Source of the DNA: Dechloromonas sp. HYN0024
Lineage (GTDB): Bacteria > Pseudomonadota > Gammaproteobacteria > Burkholderiales > Rhodocyclaceae
Direction: 5' to 3'
NCBI RefSeq assembly: GCF_003441615.1
Contig: NZ_CP031842.1
Coordinates: forward strand, 572,501-636,500
DNA: 64,000 nt
Shown: in pieces, positions 28,480 to 37,347 of the stretch
How positions within the stretch are numbered: the first letter of the stretch is position 1
Layout of the letters: each line of letters opens with the position of its first letter
Notes under the pieces: model-generated
What the model saw: the letters and a program-made list of their open reading frames with translations, nothing else
Told to the model about the DNA's origin: nothing
The model's database searches: none
Translations under genes and position numbers: made by a program

Positions 28480-30624
28480 CTATTTTTCCGATGAAGATTT
28501 TCGGTTCTTGGGAATCAGCAATGCAATGCTGGTTCCGGCGCCTATCTGGCTTCGGCAGGTGATCAAGATTCCTTCCTGCTTGGACAAGAGGCCAACCACG
28601 GAAAGTCCCAATCCGCGCTGAGAGGTGTATACCATTGGTTTCGGATGATAGATGGACTGGATAGTCTCCTCCGGCATACCCGGACCATTGTCATCGACGC
28701 GCAACTGAACATAGCTTGCTCCATCATGAATGATGTTGTCGCTGACCGATATCTTGATGGTTTTTCCCGCGACGAGTGCTTCCGAGGCGTTTTTCCAGAG
28801 ATTCAGAACGATCTGCTTCAGGTTGTCACGATTGATCTGAACGGGCAGTTCGATCTGGGGAAGGGCCGTTTCGATCCGTATTCCCCGAGAATTGAACAAG
28901 GGGTCCGCATAGAGCAGCAGGAAGTCATTGAGAACGCTGACGAGATCAATAGTTGTGGCTTCAGCACTTCGTTTGAGGGCATGGGTCATGTGCCCCACAA
29001 TGTTGGCAACTCGATCGATCTCCTCGGTCAGTACAGTCAGTTCCTCGCGAACACCATCTTCCGGCAATTTCCGTTCGAGAATTTTGAGATAGCTTTTGAT
29101 GATGCCAAGGGGATTTCCAGCTTCATGGACTATCTGCCGGGCTTGCCGTGTAAATTGGTGTGCCAGTTCCTCTTCAACTTGCTGGCGATGCTTGTTTGCC
29201 TCAGTCAGGGCATCAAGACTGATGGCAGCGATTTTTCCGAAATTGGCCAACCAGGGAATCCGGCGCTGAAGACGACCGTACTGCTTTTCTGACAAACCAC
29301 AAATCATCACACCGACAGTGCGGCTGCGCGCCAACATCGGGATACAAAGCAGGCCATCGGCAGAGAGCGCTCGGGCCAGTTGTAAATCGAGCAAGGTTGG
29401 CGATTCGGTCTGATCAAATGTGGTTCGTACCTGACGACCAATGACGGCAGCGGCAGCTAATGCGCGGCCTGAAATCATCGGAATGGAAAGTTGCCGGAAA
29501 ATTTCCGGCTGCGCCCCAACCTTGTCGCCAGACAGCACATCGCCTTTATCGTTGGCGAGCAGGATGGCCACTTTCGGGAGTTCAAACAGAATCCGCGCGG
29601 ACTCCCTTAAGGCGAGCAGTACCTCGGTATCGCTCCCGAGCTGAAACAAGTCCTGTTGCAGTGGTTGTAACAATGCCATGCCGCCGACCATCGTCGCGAT
29701 ATCCTCCTCTGCTTCGCTCGACGGAGGAGTAAAAGGGGCGTTGGTTGCAGCTATGGCGGAGCTTCGTTTCGGAAACTCGTCGGATACTTTGATTCCCAAT
29801 GCTTCTGCAATCTGACGGGTGCGCTGGATCGAACGTTCTTTGGCATCGAGCAGCGCAGATATCTCAAGCTTGAGACTGCAGTGATTAAGGACCATGCCTA
29901 TTTCTGGCGAGTTGTCGTCGGTGGCACTCATTGCCTGAGCGATCCAAATAATCTGAGGTAACGAGGTCGCCGTCAGTATCTGCACTGCAGAAGCATGATG
30001 AAAAGCCACGGCATCGGCTACCTGGGTGTCCAGTCCCCACTGATCGATCAGCCAGCCCCCTACCTCGGCATGGGTCGTGCCAAACAGCTGAATTTCCTCA
30101 GCCTGAAGCTTGGTGTCTTCAGCAGAATTCTTCAGGTAGCGACGATACGGGTCGCCGAGTGCTGTCAGGAGGATCAGCTCTCCGATGTCGTGCAGCAACC
30201 CCGCCAGATAGGTTTCGTCAGGGTGCGGATATTCCACCAGTTCAGCAACGCTGCGGGCAAGCTCTCCAACCAGGAGAGAATGGCTCCAAAAGTCCGCAAC
30301 AGTTGCTGTGTTGAGCTTGGGATTGCGGTCAAACAGTCTTTGAATGGAAAGGCAGGTCGCCAGAGAGCGAACCAGGCGTGTTCCAAGTGCAACGAGACAT
30401 GCTTCAAGAGTCTTTAGCTCGCGCCCGAGGCGCAGCGCAGGTGAATTAGCGACACTCAGAATTCGGCTAGCCAATCCTGGATCTTGCTCGACGATTTTTG
30501 CCAGGTCGCCCGTCGTTGCTTGATCATCGTCGACGGTATTCATCAGTCGCAAGAGCATCTCAGGCGGAGATGGGAGGTGACCACCTTCGATAGAGTCTTG
30601 AACCGTCTGAGGTATTCGTTTCAT
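28480..30624 (-). CDS. HDOD-GAF histidine kinase
   Basis: A 714-residue soluble kinase. An HDOD domain (LPSPPEMLLRLMNTVDD...LARILSVANSP-like core and AGLLHDIGELILLT) fills the first ~280 residues, a GAF domain lies around 330-480, and the end is a kinase core with RQIVHEAGNPLGIIKSYL as the H box, VNLWKNASEAL as the N box and DDNGPGMPEE plus GLGLSVVG as G boxes. The H box departs from the usual SHELR form (VHEAGNPLGI), as in the NtrB-like HisKA branch. I prefer the ATG at 30624; an in-frame TTG at 30666 is possible, and neither has a strong ribosome-binding site. It is followed by the REC-GGDEF-EAL gene 3 bases downstream. Confidence 0.85.
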   Translation of the reverse strand: MKRIPQTVQDSIEGGHLPSPPEMLLRLMNTVDDDQATTGDLAKIVEQDPGLASRILSVANSPALRLGRELKTLEACLVALGTRLVRSLATCLSIQRLFDRNPKLNTATVADFWSHSLLVGELARSVAELVEYPHPDETYLAGLLHDIGELILLTALGDPYRRYLKNSAEDTKLQAEEIQLFGTTHAEVGGWLIDQWGLDTQVADAVAFHHASAVQILTATSLPQIIWIAQAMSATDDNSPEIGMVLNHCSLKLEISALLDAKERSIQRTRQIAEALGIKVSDEFPKRSSAIAATNAPFTPPSSEAEEDIATMVGGMALLQPLQQDLFQLGSDTEVLLALRESARILFELPKVAILLANDKGDVLSGDKVGAQPEIFRQLSIPMISGRALAAAAVIGRQVRTTFDQTESPTLLDLQLARALSADGLLCIPMLARSRTVGVMICGLSEKQYGRLQRRIPWLANFGKIAAISLDALTEANKHRQQVEEELAHQFTRQARQIVHEAGNPLGIIKSYLKILERKLPEDGVREELTVLTEEIDRVANIVGHMTHALKRSAEATTIDLVSVLNDFLLLYADPLFNSRGIRIETALPQIELPVQINRDNLKQIVLNLWKNASEALVAGKTIKISVSDNIIHDGASYVQLRVDDNGPGMPEETIQSIYHPKPMVYTSQRGLGLSVVGLLSKQEGILITCRSQIGAGTSIALLIPKNRKSSSEK

Positions 30625-30911
30625 GAGTGTACCGAATCGATGGTCGTCTATAGGCAGAACAGGCAATTAGGTGCTTTAGCCATGAACTACACCGTTGTTG
30701 AGCGGGAGCACTAAAATCAAAATCTATTCGATACAAATGACGTAATTCTTAAAAAACAACGTTCCTGAGCATTGACTGAGCTTCAGCACTTTGTCATGTG
30801 CGGAAGTTATTGATTGGTACTTCGTCCGCCATTCGGGAGCCTCGCTTTCCCTGCCAGTTGTACGTCGTTAATCCGTTCTCTGATCCAAACCTTCCTTCAT
30901 GGGGGGGCAAA

Positions 30912-32912
30912 CTAAGTTCGTCCTAGCTTGCGGTACAACGTATTCCGGCTGATGCCAAGGTGGCGGGCTGCCAGGGTTACGTTGCCGCCTGCTGATTCAA
31001 GTGCATTTATGGCGGCTTGACGGCCGATGGCGTCCATGCTCATGACATCCGATGGTGGTGCCTCGATTCTTGGCTGAAAAGTGCGCCGAGGGTGCCGAGA
31101 TGCCTTAGCGGGTTCGAACAGCTCTTCGGGTAGGTGATTTTCTGTGATCAGCGACTCATCGTCGTCAAGTAGCGCAATGGCGACACGGATTACATTGAAC
31201 AACTGGCGAATATTGCCCGGCCAGGAATAGCGTTTGATGGCATGCTGGGCCTCTTCGGAAAAATAGACCTGCAGCCCGCGATGTGTCGTTTCGGTTGCTG
31301 TGATTTTGGCTACCAACGACTGAATGTCGGTCCGTTCCCTTAAAGGCGGTATGGTGACGCTCATACCATTCAGGCGGTAATAAAGATCTTCCCGAAAGTG
31401 TCCCCTCGCAACTTCGTCACGCAGTTTTCGGTGGGTGGCGCAAACCAGCGAAATATCAACCTGTATTGCGCGAGTGCTACCGAGGGGCGTGACGCAGCGT
31501 TCCTGCAGGACGCGAAGCAGGCGGGCCTGCAAGTTGTGTGGCATGTCGCCAATTTCGTCGAGGAACAGCGTTCCACCATGTGCCTGCTGGATTTTGCCAG
31601 GCGCGCCTTCCTTGCGAGCCCCGGTGAAAGCCCCCCCCTGATAGCCGAACAGTTCGGACTCGATCAATGTTTCGGGAATAGAGGCACAATTCAATGCGAC
31701 AAATGGGCCCCTGCTACGTGGCCCACTGTTGTGGAACGCTTTAGCAAACATTTCCTTGCCGGCACCAGATTCACCTTGAATCAGAATCGGAATATCCTTG
31801 CCAAGCATCCGCCGGGCACGCTCAATCGCGGCTTGTAGGAGGGGGTCGCCGTCGCTCAGCGTATCCAGCGTCGGACCTGATGGCGAGATTGCTTCGGGGC
31901 TGTTAGCCATGGGCATGATTGCCTGGGCATCTTCGATGCGGCTAGCGATAGCCAGTGAAGGGAACTGGCCACGAAGCTGGAAGAACAGGAATTTGCCGTT
32001 GGTGTTGATTTCTAATCGACGTTGAGGTGCGTGACGTAATCGATCAATCAAGGTCGACAGGTTGCTTTTAAAGACCAGCGAAAAGTCGCGATTCACAGCA
32101 TCCTCTTGGCGAATACCAAGGAGTTCGGTGCCATTCCGATTTATGGCTAGTATCTGGCCATCTGGAGAAACTGCTGCGATTCCTTCTTTTGGACTACCCA
32201 GGTAATCACTTCTGGTATGGAAACAGACCAGAAGGTCACGGGAGTATGCGGATTCGAACAGTCGCCGTTCCACAATGGCAGTCGACATGCAGACTAAGCC
32301 AAGGGTATGTTGGTGGTAGTTGCGATAGTCGCTAGAAATATCGAGAACTCCAACCAAACATCCATCTGGTCCGAAAATCGGGCTGGCTGAGCAGGTAAGG
32401 AAGCTGTTCCGCTCAAAGAAATGCTCTCCTCCAATAGTGGATACGGGGCTTTTTTCTGTGATGGCGGTGCCGATTGCATTGGTGCCGCGATGAGGCTCCC
32501 CCCATGATGCCCCTGATGTCAGTGCGACACGGTCTGCGCGGTAAACAAAGTCGGAATCGCCAATCGTTTCAAGTAGGAGTCCGTTGGCATCGGCCAAAAT
32601 TACCATGCTCCCGGATTTTCGAATCTGTTCGTAGATATGTTCCATGATCGGTCGCCCCTGAGCGAGCAGAAAGCGATTCCGATTCCGTTCGGCTTTGAGG
32701 GTAGGGAGATCCATCCCCTCTGTAGCTGGAATGATATTGTTTTCGTTCAGACCGAAATGCCGGCAGCGCTGCCACGAGCGGAGGATGATCGGGTCAATCA
32801 GCCCGTCAGGAACGTAGCCTTCATCGAAAAAGAGTTGCCTAGCCCTTTGTAGCCTCTGGCCGTTCAATTCGGTTGCTAGTTGAAGTTGCTCCATCGGCTG
32901 TTTCAAGATCAA
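30912..32912 (-). CDS. sigma-54-dependent activator, AcoR family (copy 1)
   Basis: A 666-residue enhancer-binding protein. An N-terminal GAF-type sensor (SGSMVILADANGLLLETIGD...ASWGEPHRGTNAIGTA, the AcoR signature) is followed by a PAS-like segment, the AAA+ domain and a Fis-type HTH (GGNVTLAARHLGISRNTLYRKLG) at the C-terminus. Walker A is GESGAGKE at 380-387 and the sigma-54 contact loop GAFTGA is at 427-432. It is next to the PQQ dehydrogenase/cytochrome genes, whose promoter is of the -24/-12 type with an upstream element, so it is the prime candidate to activate them and the ketone carboxylase operon. Effector unknown; probably the alcohol or ketone substrate. Confidence 0.92.
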   Translation of the reverse strand: MILKQPMEQLQLATELNGQRLQRARQLFFDEGYVPDGLIDPIILRSWQRCRHFGLNENNIIPATEGMDLPTLKAERNRNRFLLAQGRPIMEHIYEQIRKSGSMVILADANGLLLETIGDSDFVYRADRVALTSGASWGEPHRGTNAIGTAITEKSPVSTIGGEHFFERNSFLTCSASPIFGPDGCLVGVLDISSDYRNYHQHTLGLVCMSTAIVERRLFESAYSRDLLVCFHTRSDYLGSPKEGIAAVSPDGQILAINRNGTELLGIRQEDAVNRDFSLVFKSNLSTLIDRLRHAPQRRLEINTNGKFLFFQLRGQFPSLAIASRIEDAQAIMPMANSPEAISPSGPTLDTLSDGDPLLQAAIERARRMLGKDIPILIQGESGAGKEMFAKAFHNSGPRSRGPFVALNCASIPETLIESELFGYQGGAFTGARKEGAPGKIQQAHGGTLFLDEIGDMPHNLQARLLRVLQERCVTPLGSTRAIQVDISLVCATHRKLRDEVARGHFREDLYYRLNGMSVTIPPLRERTDIQSLVAKITATETTHRGLQVYFSEEAQHAIKRYSWPGNIRQLFNVIRVAIALLDDDESLITENHLPEELFEPAKASRHPRRTFQPRIEAPPSDVMSMDAIGRQAAINALESAGGNVTLAARHLGISRNTLYRKLGRT

Positions 32913-33144
32913 AGCGTAATTAGTTTATGGCAAGATTTTGATAAATCGAAATACTCAGGTATTGATAATCTAGCGAGGTACCTAGAGTCCGTCTTTTTGC
33001 TTGAGTTAATAATTAATGGCGAAGCGATTGTGGTGATTATATTTAGGGTGTTCGGGTCCCGATCCATCTCGCGGCCAGATAGGTAACGTTTGTCCGGATC
33101 CCTGATGTCGCGGCATTTTCTATAATTCATGATAAAGGCCTTTT
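32913..33144. other. AT-rich intergenic, no gene supported
   Basis: The stretch between the activator and the cytochrome c gene is more AT-rich than its surroundings. A minus-strand frame of 70-100 residues runs through it but has unusual composition and no recognisable features, so I do not call it. The promoter of the activator should lie here. Confidence 0.35.
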
Positions 33145-33567
33145 TTATTTTGATGCAGACAGGGATTTTATATAGGCAACAATTTTCCATATTTCTTCCG
33201 GTGGAATGCTGTCTTTCCATGTTGGCATTATGTTTCCACCCCGTTGTCGACCATTTGAAATGGTGTCAAATATAGCTTGGGGATCCCAATTGGTATGTGT
33301 CTTGAAAGGGCGGGTCTTCCCCGCCTCCCCTTCTTGCCCATGGCAATAGGCACAAGTTTGAATAAATCGGGACTTGCCTTCCTGAATTATGCTCTCCTGT
33401 TCAAGATCAATTCCGATACCAGTTCCATTGTTATGTGTTTCATTTGACCCCTCGGCGGGAGTCATGAACATGGAACAAATGAGCGTTGTAATGACCAAGA
33501 AATAACTACAAAACGACGTTTTATTTGGCGGGGTCGAATGGTGTTTATTAATCATTTTTATTGGCAT
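33145..33567 (-). CDS. class I c-type cytochrome (probable electron acceptor of the PQQ dehydrogenase)
   Basis: A 140-residue exported cytochrome. An N-terminal signal segment (SYFLVITTLICSMFMTPAEG) is followed by one heme motif CAYCH (72-76) and a likely sixth ligand Met at 114 in GNIMPTWKD, then the C-terminal helix IPPEEIWKIVAYIKSL, the pattern of small cytochromes c. It is transcribed after the PQQ dehydrogenase on the same strand. Family knowledge: PQQ alcohol dehydrogenases pass electrons to dedicated cytochromes c of this sort (XoxG/ExaB role). A terminator hairpin in the gap would lower its expression relative to the dehydrogenase. Confidence 0.88.
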   Translation of the reverse strand: MPIKMINKHHSTPPNKTSFCSYFLVITTLICSMFMTPAEGSNETHNNGTGIGIDLEQESIIQEGKSRFIQTCAYCHGQEGEAGKTRPFKTHTNWDPQAIFDTISNGRQRGGNIMPTWKDSIPPEEIWKIVAYIKSLSASK

Positions 33568-33585
33568 TTAAAATTTTGACGCCAT

Positions 33586-33625
33586 CAAAAAAACCGGGAA
33601 AATTCATTGCTGAATTTCCCCGGTT
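33586..33625 (-). terminator. hairpin between the PQQ dehydrogenase and cytochrome c genes
   Basis: On the minus strand, AACCGGGGAAATTCA pairs with TGAATTTTCCCGGTT around GCAA and is followed by TTTTTT. It is placed between two genes of one apparent operon, so it likely acts as a partial terminator or 3' stabiliser. Confidence 0.82.
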
Positions 33626-33641
33626 CAATTGACAGATGGTC

Positions 33642-35327
33642 TTACTCGATAGTGAAGGCGATTACAGCAGATCCACCTTTCGATTCCTTAAATTCAGGGA
33701 ATACACCTGAGGCAAAGCCCGGAAACAGGGATCCGAACCCTGTCGGAACGAGGATGTATTGCTTGCCGCCGACTGCATAGCTAGTAATGCCAGCGCGGAT
33801 ACCAGATCCGGTATTAAAGTTCCAGAGTTCCTTCCCATCCTTCGCATCATAGGCATGTACGTAACCGCGCGAGTCACCGTTAAAGACCAGATTGCCACCG
33901 GTTACAAGCACGCCGCCTAACCCTGGGAGAGCATACTCAACTGTCCAGGCGCGCTTGCCAGTAATCGGATCGACAGCTTCCAGTCGAGCGGATTGCTTTT
34001 TGCCCGGAGGGGGTTCGAAGCCAAATGCAGAGAATCCAAAGTATGGTTGCGAGAAAGCCATCTTCTTCGGATCGTTCTTGTCAGCCACGGTCACACGATT
34101 ACAGAACTCATGAGCATTGGTATACCAGAGCTTTGTCTTCGGGCTATAGGCACCCGCATTCCAGCTACGGGAACCAAGCACGCTCGGGCAGAACAATTTG
34201 CTTTTGCCAATCTCTGGCTGATCACGGCCACTGAGCTCACCAGTTTTGGGATTTACGGACTTTACCCAATTGATATTCTCAGAAAGGGGCCATGTGTTTA
34301 GGAGTTCCCCTGTCTTTCGATCCATAACATAGACATATCCACCCTTGTTGAGATGGATCATCAGATCTTTGCCATCTTTGTCGATCATCACATACTCATA
34401 GGCAGAGTCGTAGTCCCAAACGTCATGAGGGACTTCCTGCCGATGCCAACGCAATTTTCCTGTTTTTGGCTCGATAGCGAGAGTCGTCGCGGTGTAGAGG
34501 TTATCCCCCTCCCGTACGGTGCCATCGAAGTCCGGTGCTGCATTTGAGGTGCCAATGAAAAACAAATCGAGCTTTGGATCATACTGTCCAGGTAGCCAGG
34601 CTCCGCCACCTCCGGTCTTCCCGCTATCTCCGGGCCAGCTAGCCGGGTCATCCTTGATGATCTCGAACTTCCAGAGCCGCTCGCCTGTTTGTGCGTTTAA
34701 TGCATATAAACGCCCCTGCTGAGCCAGATCTCCACCTGTCGGCCCTTGAATCAGAACATCACCAGCCAACACGGGAGGCGATGTAAAGTTGCAACCGCTA
34801 CATTGCTTCGGATCGGCCAACTCTACGTCCCAGAGTTGCTTACCTGTTTTCTGGTCAAGTGCGATGACTCGACCATCTAGCGTGCCAAAGTACACCTTGC
34901 CATGGCCAACAGTAACCCCACGGTTATAGCCGTTAAACAGCAGTGTATTTACTACAGGATCCAACTCAGTGTAGTAGTGCCATATTTCCTTACCTGTAGC
35001 GCCATCGACAGCAAAGACCCGATTGTTAGGGCCAATGTAATACACAATGCCATCCAACGTAATCGGCGTAGCCTGCATGCCTTGGGTGATATCCCCGGGC
35101 TGATGAATCCACGCTACTTTTAGTTTTTTGACATTAGTCTTATTGATCTGCTCAAGTGGGCTAAAGCGCCAGCCGCGATAATCGCGATGGTACTCAGGCC
35201 AGTTGGCCGGGTTATCTACGCCCTCTGCTGAATGGGCGGTAGTCCCCATTCCTAGCATTGCAAATACAGGGGCTACGGCCATTACTGCAACCTTGAGATT
35301 CGTTGAGATACTCTTTTTCAAAGCCAC
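33642..35327 (-). CDS. PQQ-dependent alcohol dehydrogenase with lanthanide-type signature
   Basis: A 561-residue periplasmic quinoprotein of the methanol/ethanol type. Signal peptide cleavage is likely after AHSA (residue 34). Beta-propeller tryptophan-docking repeats such as ALDQKTGKQLWDVEL and YALNAQTGERLWKFE are clear. PHDVWDYD (301-307) supplies the catalytic Asp305 and an extra Asp307, the residue that marks lanthanide-dependent enzymes. Two features are unusual: the vicinal Cys-Cys of this family is absent (NGYNRGVTVG stands where CCDxVNRG is expected) while a CSGC pair occurs at 176-179, and the usual GGE metal ligand appears as GGD (198-200); Asn262 is kept. No PQQ synthesis genes are in the window. 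Probable role: oxidation of the alcohol that feeds the ketone pathway. Confidence 0.85.
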   Translation of the reverse strand: MALKKSISTNLKVAVMAVAPVFAMLGMGTTAHSAEGVDNPANWPEYHRDYRGWRFSPLEQINKTNVKKLKVAWIHQPGDITQGMQATPITLDGIVYYIGPNNRVFAVDGATGKEIWHYYTELDPVVNTLLFNGYNRGVTVGHGKVYFGTLDGRVIALDQKTGKQLWDVELADPKQCSGCNFTSPPVLAGDVLIQGPTGGDLAQQGRLYALNAQTGERLWKFEIIKDDPASWPGDSGKTGGGGAWLPGQYDPKLDLFFIGTSNAAPDFDGTVREGDNLYTATTLAIEPKTGKLRWHRQEVPHDVWDYDSAYEYVMIDKDGKDLMIHLNKGGYVYVMDRKTGELLNTWPLSENINWVKSVNPKTGELSGRDQPEIGKSKLFCPSVLGSRSWNAGAYSPKTKLWYTNAHEFCNRVTVADKNDPKKMAFSQPYFGFSAFGFEPPPGKKQSARLEAVDPITGKRAWTVEYALPGLGGVLVTGGNLVFNGDSRGYVHAYDAKDGKELWNFNTGSGIRAGITSYAVGGKQYILVPTGFGSLFPGFASGVFPEFKESKGGSAVIAFTIE

Positions 35328-35566
35328 TCCTCCTCATCTTTCAACGGTTATAGCGTCAATAATTTGTGTCTATTGACGCGCCTATTACTTGACTTAACCT
35401 GTCCGCAATACAACCCGGCGGTCAGCCTTTCGATACCTATGTAGCGATTAGAAAATTGGGTGTGATCCCGTTATATAAACCGCACCCAACCCTTGTGAGC
35501 CGCATTCCAAAAAAGGCGACTTAGCCCCTGAGAAGGGGAGCTATCGGCTGACTCCAATAGCTATTT

Positions 35567-35581
35567 GCAAATGGCATGCCA
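35567..35581 (-). promoter_or_regulatory. sigma-54 promoter of the PQQ dehydrogenase gene
   Basis: On the minus strand the sequence is TGGCATGCCATTTGC, matching the TGGCAYG-N4-TTGC consensus. It lies 240 bases before the start codon, leaving a long leader. Confidence 0.78.
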
Positions 35582-35654
35582 ACCAACAAAGCATTGATAA
35601 GTGTATGAATTAGCTGCCGAAATTATTTTCGTGACGGAGCGCTTGGAAGTCTGG

Positions 35655-35691
35655 GCGTCCGATTTCTGGATGACCGTCCGATTGCTGGATT
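35655..35691 (-). promoter_or_regulatory. upstream activator element, copy A
   Basis: Read on the minus strand it starts ATCCAGCAATCGGACG and ends ATCCAGAAATCGGACGCC: two tandem copies of an ATCC-N2-AATCGGACG half. The 37 bases match 34 of 37 positions of the element before the carboxylase operon (40522-40558), and both stand 74 bases from the -24 box. Probable binding site of an AcoR-type activator. Confidence 0.78.
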
Positions 35692-36008
35692 GGGGGGGGT
35701 GAATGGCAGCGTGTAATTGCTACGTCAGGTCAAATGGTGTTGGCCACGCGCCTACCTGGCAAGGGGTGCAATATGGATATTTCAGGCCGCGCATAATGGC
35801 TCGTGCCGGCGTAGCAACGGAAGGTGCTATTTTGAATTCGCCGTGAGGTAAAGCCAACGTGGGAAAGTCCCCAGCTGTTTGGTAACGAAACTACCCAGCG
35901 ATTGGGGCTTTAGTTGTGGGCTTTTCGAGGGGGGGCACCCGCAAGGTCGGCGATTTGAGAGTGGCGCAAGGGCGCCTCAAGGTGCACAACAATAATTTTT
36001 TAAAATCA
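35692..36008. other. intergenic, nothing recognised
   Basis: About 320 bases between the activator element and the porin terminator. A few G-runs occur (GGGGGGGG at 35690s and 35930s) but there is no gene, RNA or repeat that I can support. Confidence 0.35.
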
Positions 36009-36024
36009 TCAGGCGTAGGAAATA

Positions 36025-36066
36025 TTTTCCCGAACGACATAAAACTGCTTCTTGTCGTTCGGGAAA
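36025..36066 (-). terminator. porin terminator
   Basis: TTTCCCGAACGACA pairs with TGTCGTTCGGGAAA across a 13-base loop, just beyond the porin stop on the minus strand. The T-tract is weak (ATATTT), but the stem is long and perfect. Confidence 0.75.
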
Positions 36067-36075
36067 TAATGCTGC

Positions 36076-37221
36076 TTAGAATGTGTGCTTGATACCCATG
36101 TCGAAGCCGTTGATGCCGCCACCGAGAATGCCGTCGCTGTTACCCATCGGGTTGATGGTAAATCGCGCATTACTGTCATTCTTGATGTGAGCAAAATCAG
36201 TATAAAGTTCGGTGCGCTTAGACAGCGCATAGCGGGCGCCGATTGAGATCTTGCTGGCGTCAGCATTGGTCAACGTCTTATCCTTCACTTGGCCGTAGCT
36301 TAGTAGTGCTTTCGCCTTGCCGAATGGGATCGAGGTGCCAATTTCCCAGTTGCGCCTGTTGTACTGTTGATCAGCAGTAAGGCCACCCAGTGCGCCACCC
36401 AAGGCATTGCCACCAATGAGTGAGTTCTTATCTCCCTTGATAACGTCGTAAATACCAAAGACCTTTGCAATACCAAAGTCATATGAGGCGCCGGTCACGA
36501 CAACGAACAGCTTTCCATCGTTGTAGCCGACAGCATTGGTCGTTTCATAGGCGAGATCGAGACTTAGGGGGCCGTTTCCGTAAATCAAGGCAGTCGTAAA
36601 CAGGCGATCATCACCTTTGTTGCCACCATCGGGAATACGAGTGGCAACACTATGAACTCCGTTCAGCCCGCCCTCAGTTGTTTGGGTATTGGTTGACGTG
36701 GCAAGAAGCAAGGAGATGCCGTTAAAGCTAGGGGAGATATAAGCGAGTGCATTCGATGCGCGGTCGTATTGAGTGGTCATCGAAGCAAAATTACCTACGG
36801 AGTAATTGCCAAAGGGATTGTACTTGGCAAATAGCGCGTAGCGATGGCCATTCAGTAACCCTGCGACTGCGGTACCAAAACCACCGGTGAGCCCAACGTA
36901 TTGGTGACCCTTGCCGAGGCCTGCGACATCGGCATATGCATTTCCCAGACCGGAGCTCTGGTCTGGAGTGATGACATATTGGAGGTCGAAAATTGCCTTA
37001 AGTCCATTGCCCAGATCTTCTACACCCTTGAAGCCGATGTTGCTTTCGGCCGAATTGCTTTGAAGTGCATGTTGGCTCTGTGTTTTAGCTAAGGCACCAT
37101 TATTGCCACCTCGGTACAGGTAGCCCATATCGACAGTGCCATAGATAGTGACATTGGATTGAGCAAATGCTGCACTCGAGGTAATAGCCGCCACGGCCAG
37201 CGCAATGAGTTTTTTCTGCAT
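36076..37221 (-). CDS. betaproteobacterial trimeric porin (OmpC-like, Gram_porin family)
   Basis: A 381-residue outer-membrane protein. Signal peptide MQKKLIALAVAAITSSAAFAQ is followed directly by SNVTIYGTVDMGYLY, the signature first strand of betaproteobacterial porins, and the protein ends with a terminal Phe in FDMGIKHTF as needed for barrel assembly. Loops include EDLGNGLKAIFDLQYVI, typical of the family. A sigma-54 promoter stands 112 bases upstream, so it is induced with the catabolic genes and probably admits the substrate. Specificity cannot be read from sequence. Confidence 0.92.
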   Translation of the reverse strand: MQKKLIALAVAAITSSAAFAQSNVTIYGTVDMGYLYRGGNNGALAKTQSQHALQSNSAESNIGFKGVEDLGNGLKAIFDLQYVITPDQSSGLGNAYADVAGLGKGHQYVGLTGGFGTAVAGLLNGHRYALFAKYNPFGNYSVGNFASMTTQYDRASNALAYISPSFNGISLLLATSTNTQTTEGGLNGVHSVATRIPDGGNKGDDRLFTTALIYGNGPLSLDLAYETTNAVGYNDGKLFVVVTGASYDFGIAKVFGIYDVIKGDKNSLIGGNALGGALGGLTADQQYNRRNWEIGTSIPFGKAKALLSYGQVKDKTLTNADASKISIGARYALSKRTELYTDFAHIKNDSNARFTINPMGNSDGILGGGINGFDMGIKHTF

Positions 37222-37332
37222 TGAATTGTTCCTTTATCATTTTGTGTGGGTGAACACCGGGGCTTGTTTGGCCCCGTCTGAATCTTTCCTCCCCCATCTC
37301 CGAGTGGAGGCCAGCGTTCAATAGCACTCACT

Positions 37333-37347
37333 GCAAAACCTGCGCCA
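37333..37347 (-). promoter_or_regulatory. sigma-54 promoter of the porin gene
   Basis: On the minus strand TGGCGCAGGTTTTGC fits GG-N10-GC spacing and the -24/-12 consensus with one change (G for A in TGGCAC). No copy of the 37-bp element is seen upstream. Confidence 0.65.

Noticed and set aside
32909..33220. A 103-codon minus-strand frame between the activator and cytochrome c genes
   Set aside because: It overlaps the cytochrome gene, has odd composition and no motif; the region is AT-rich intergenic sequence.
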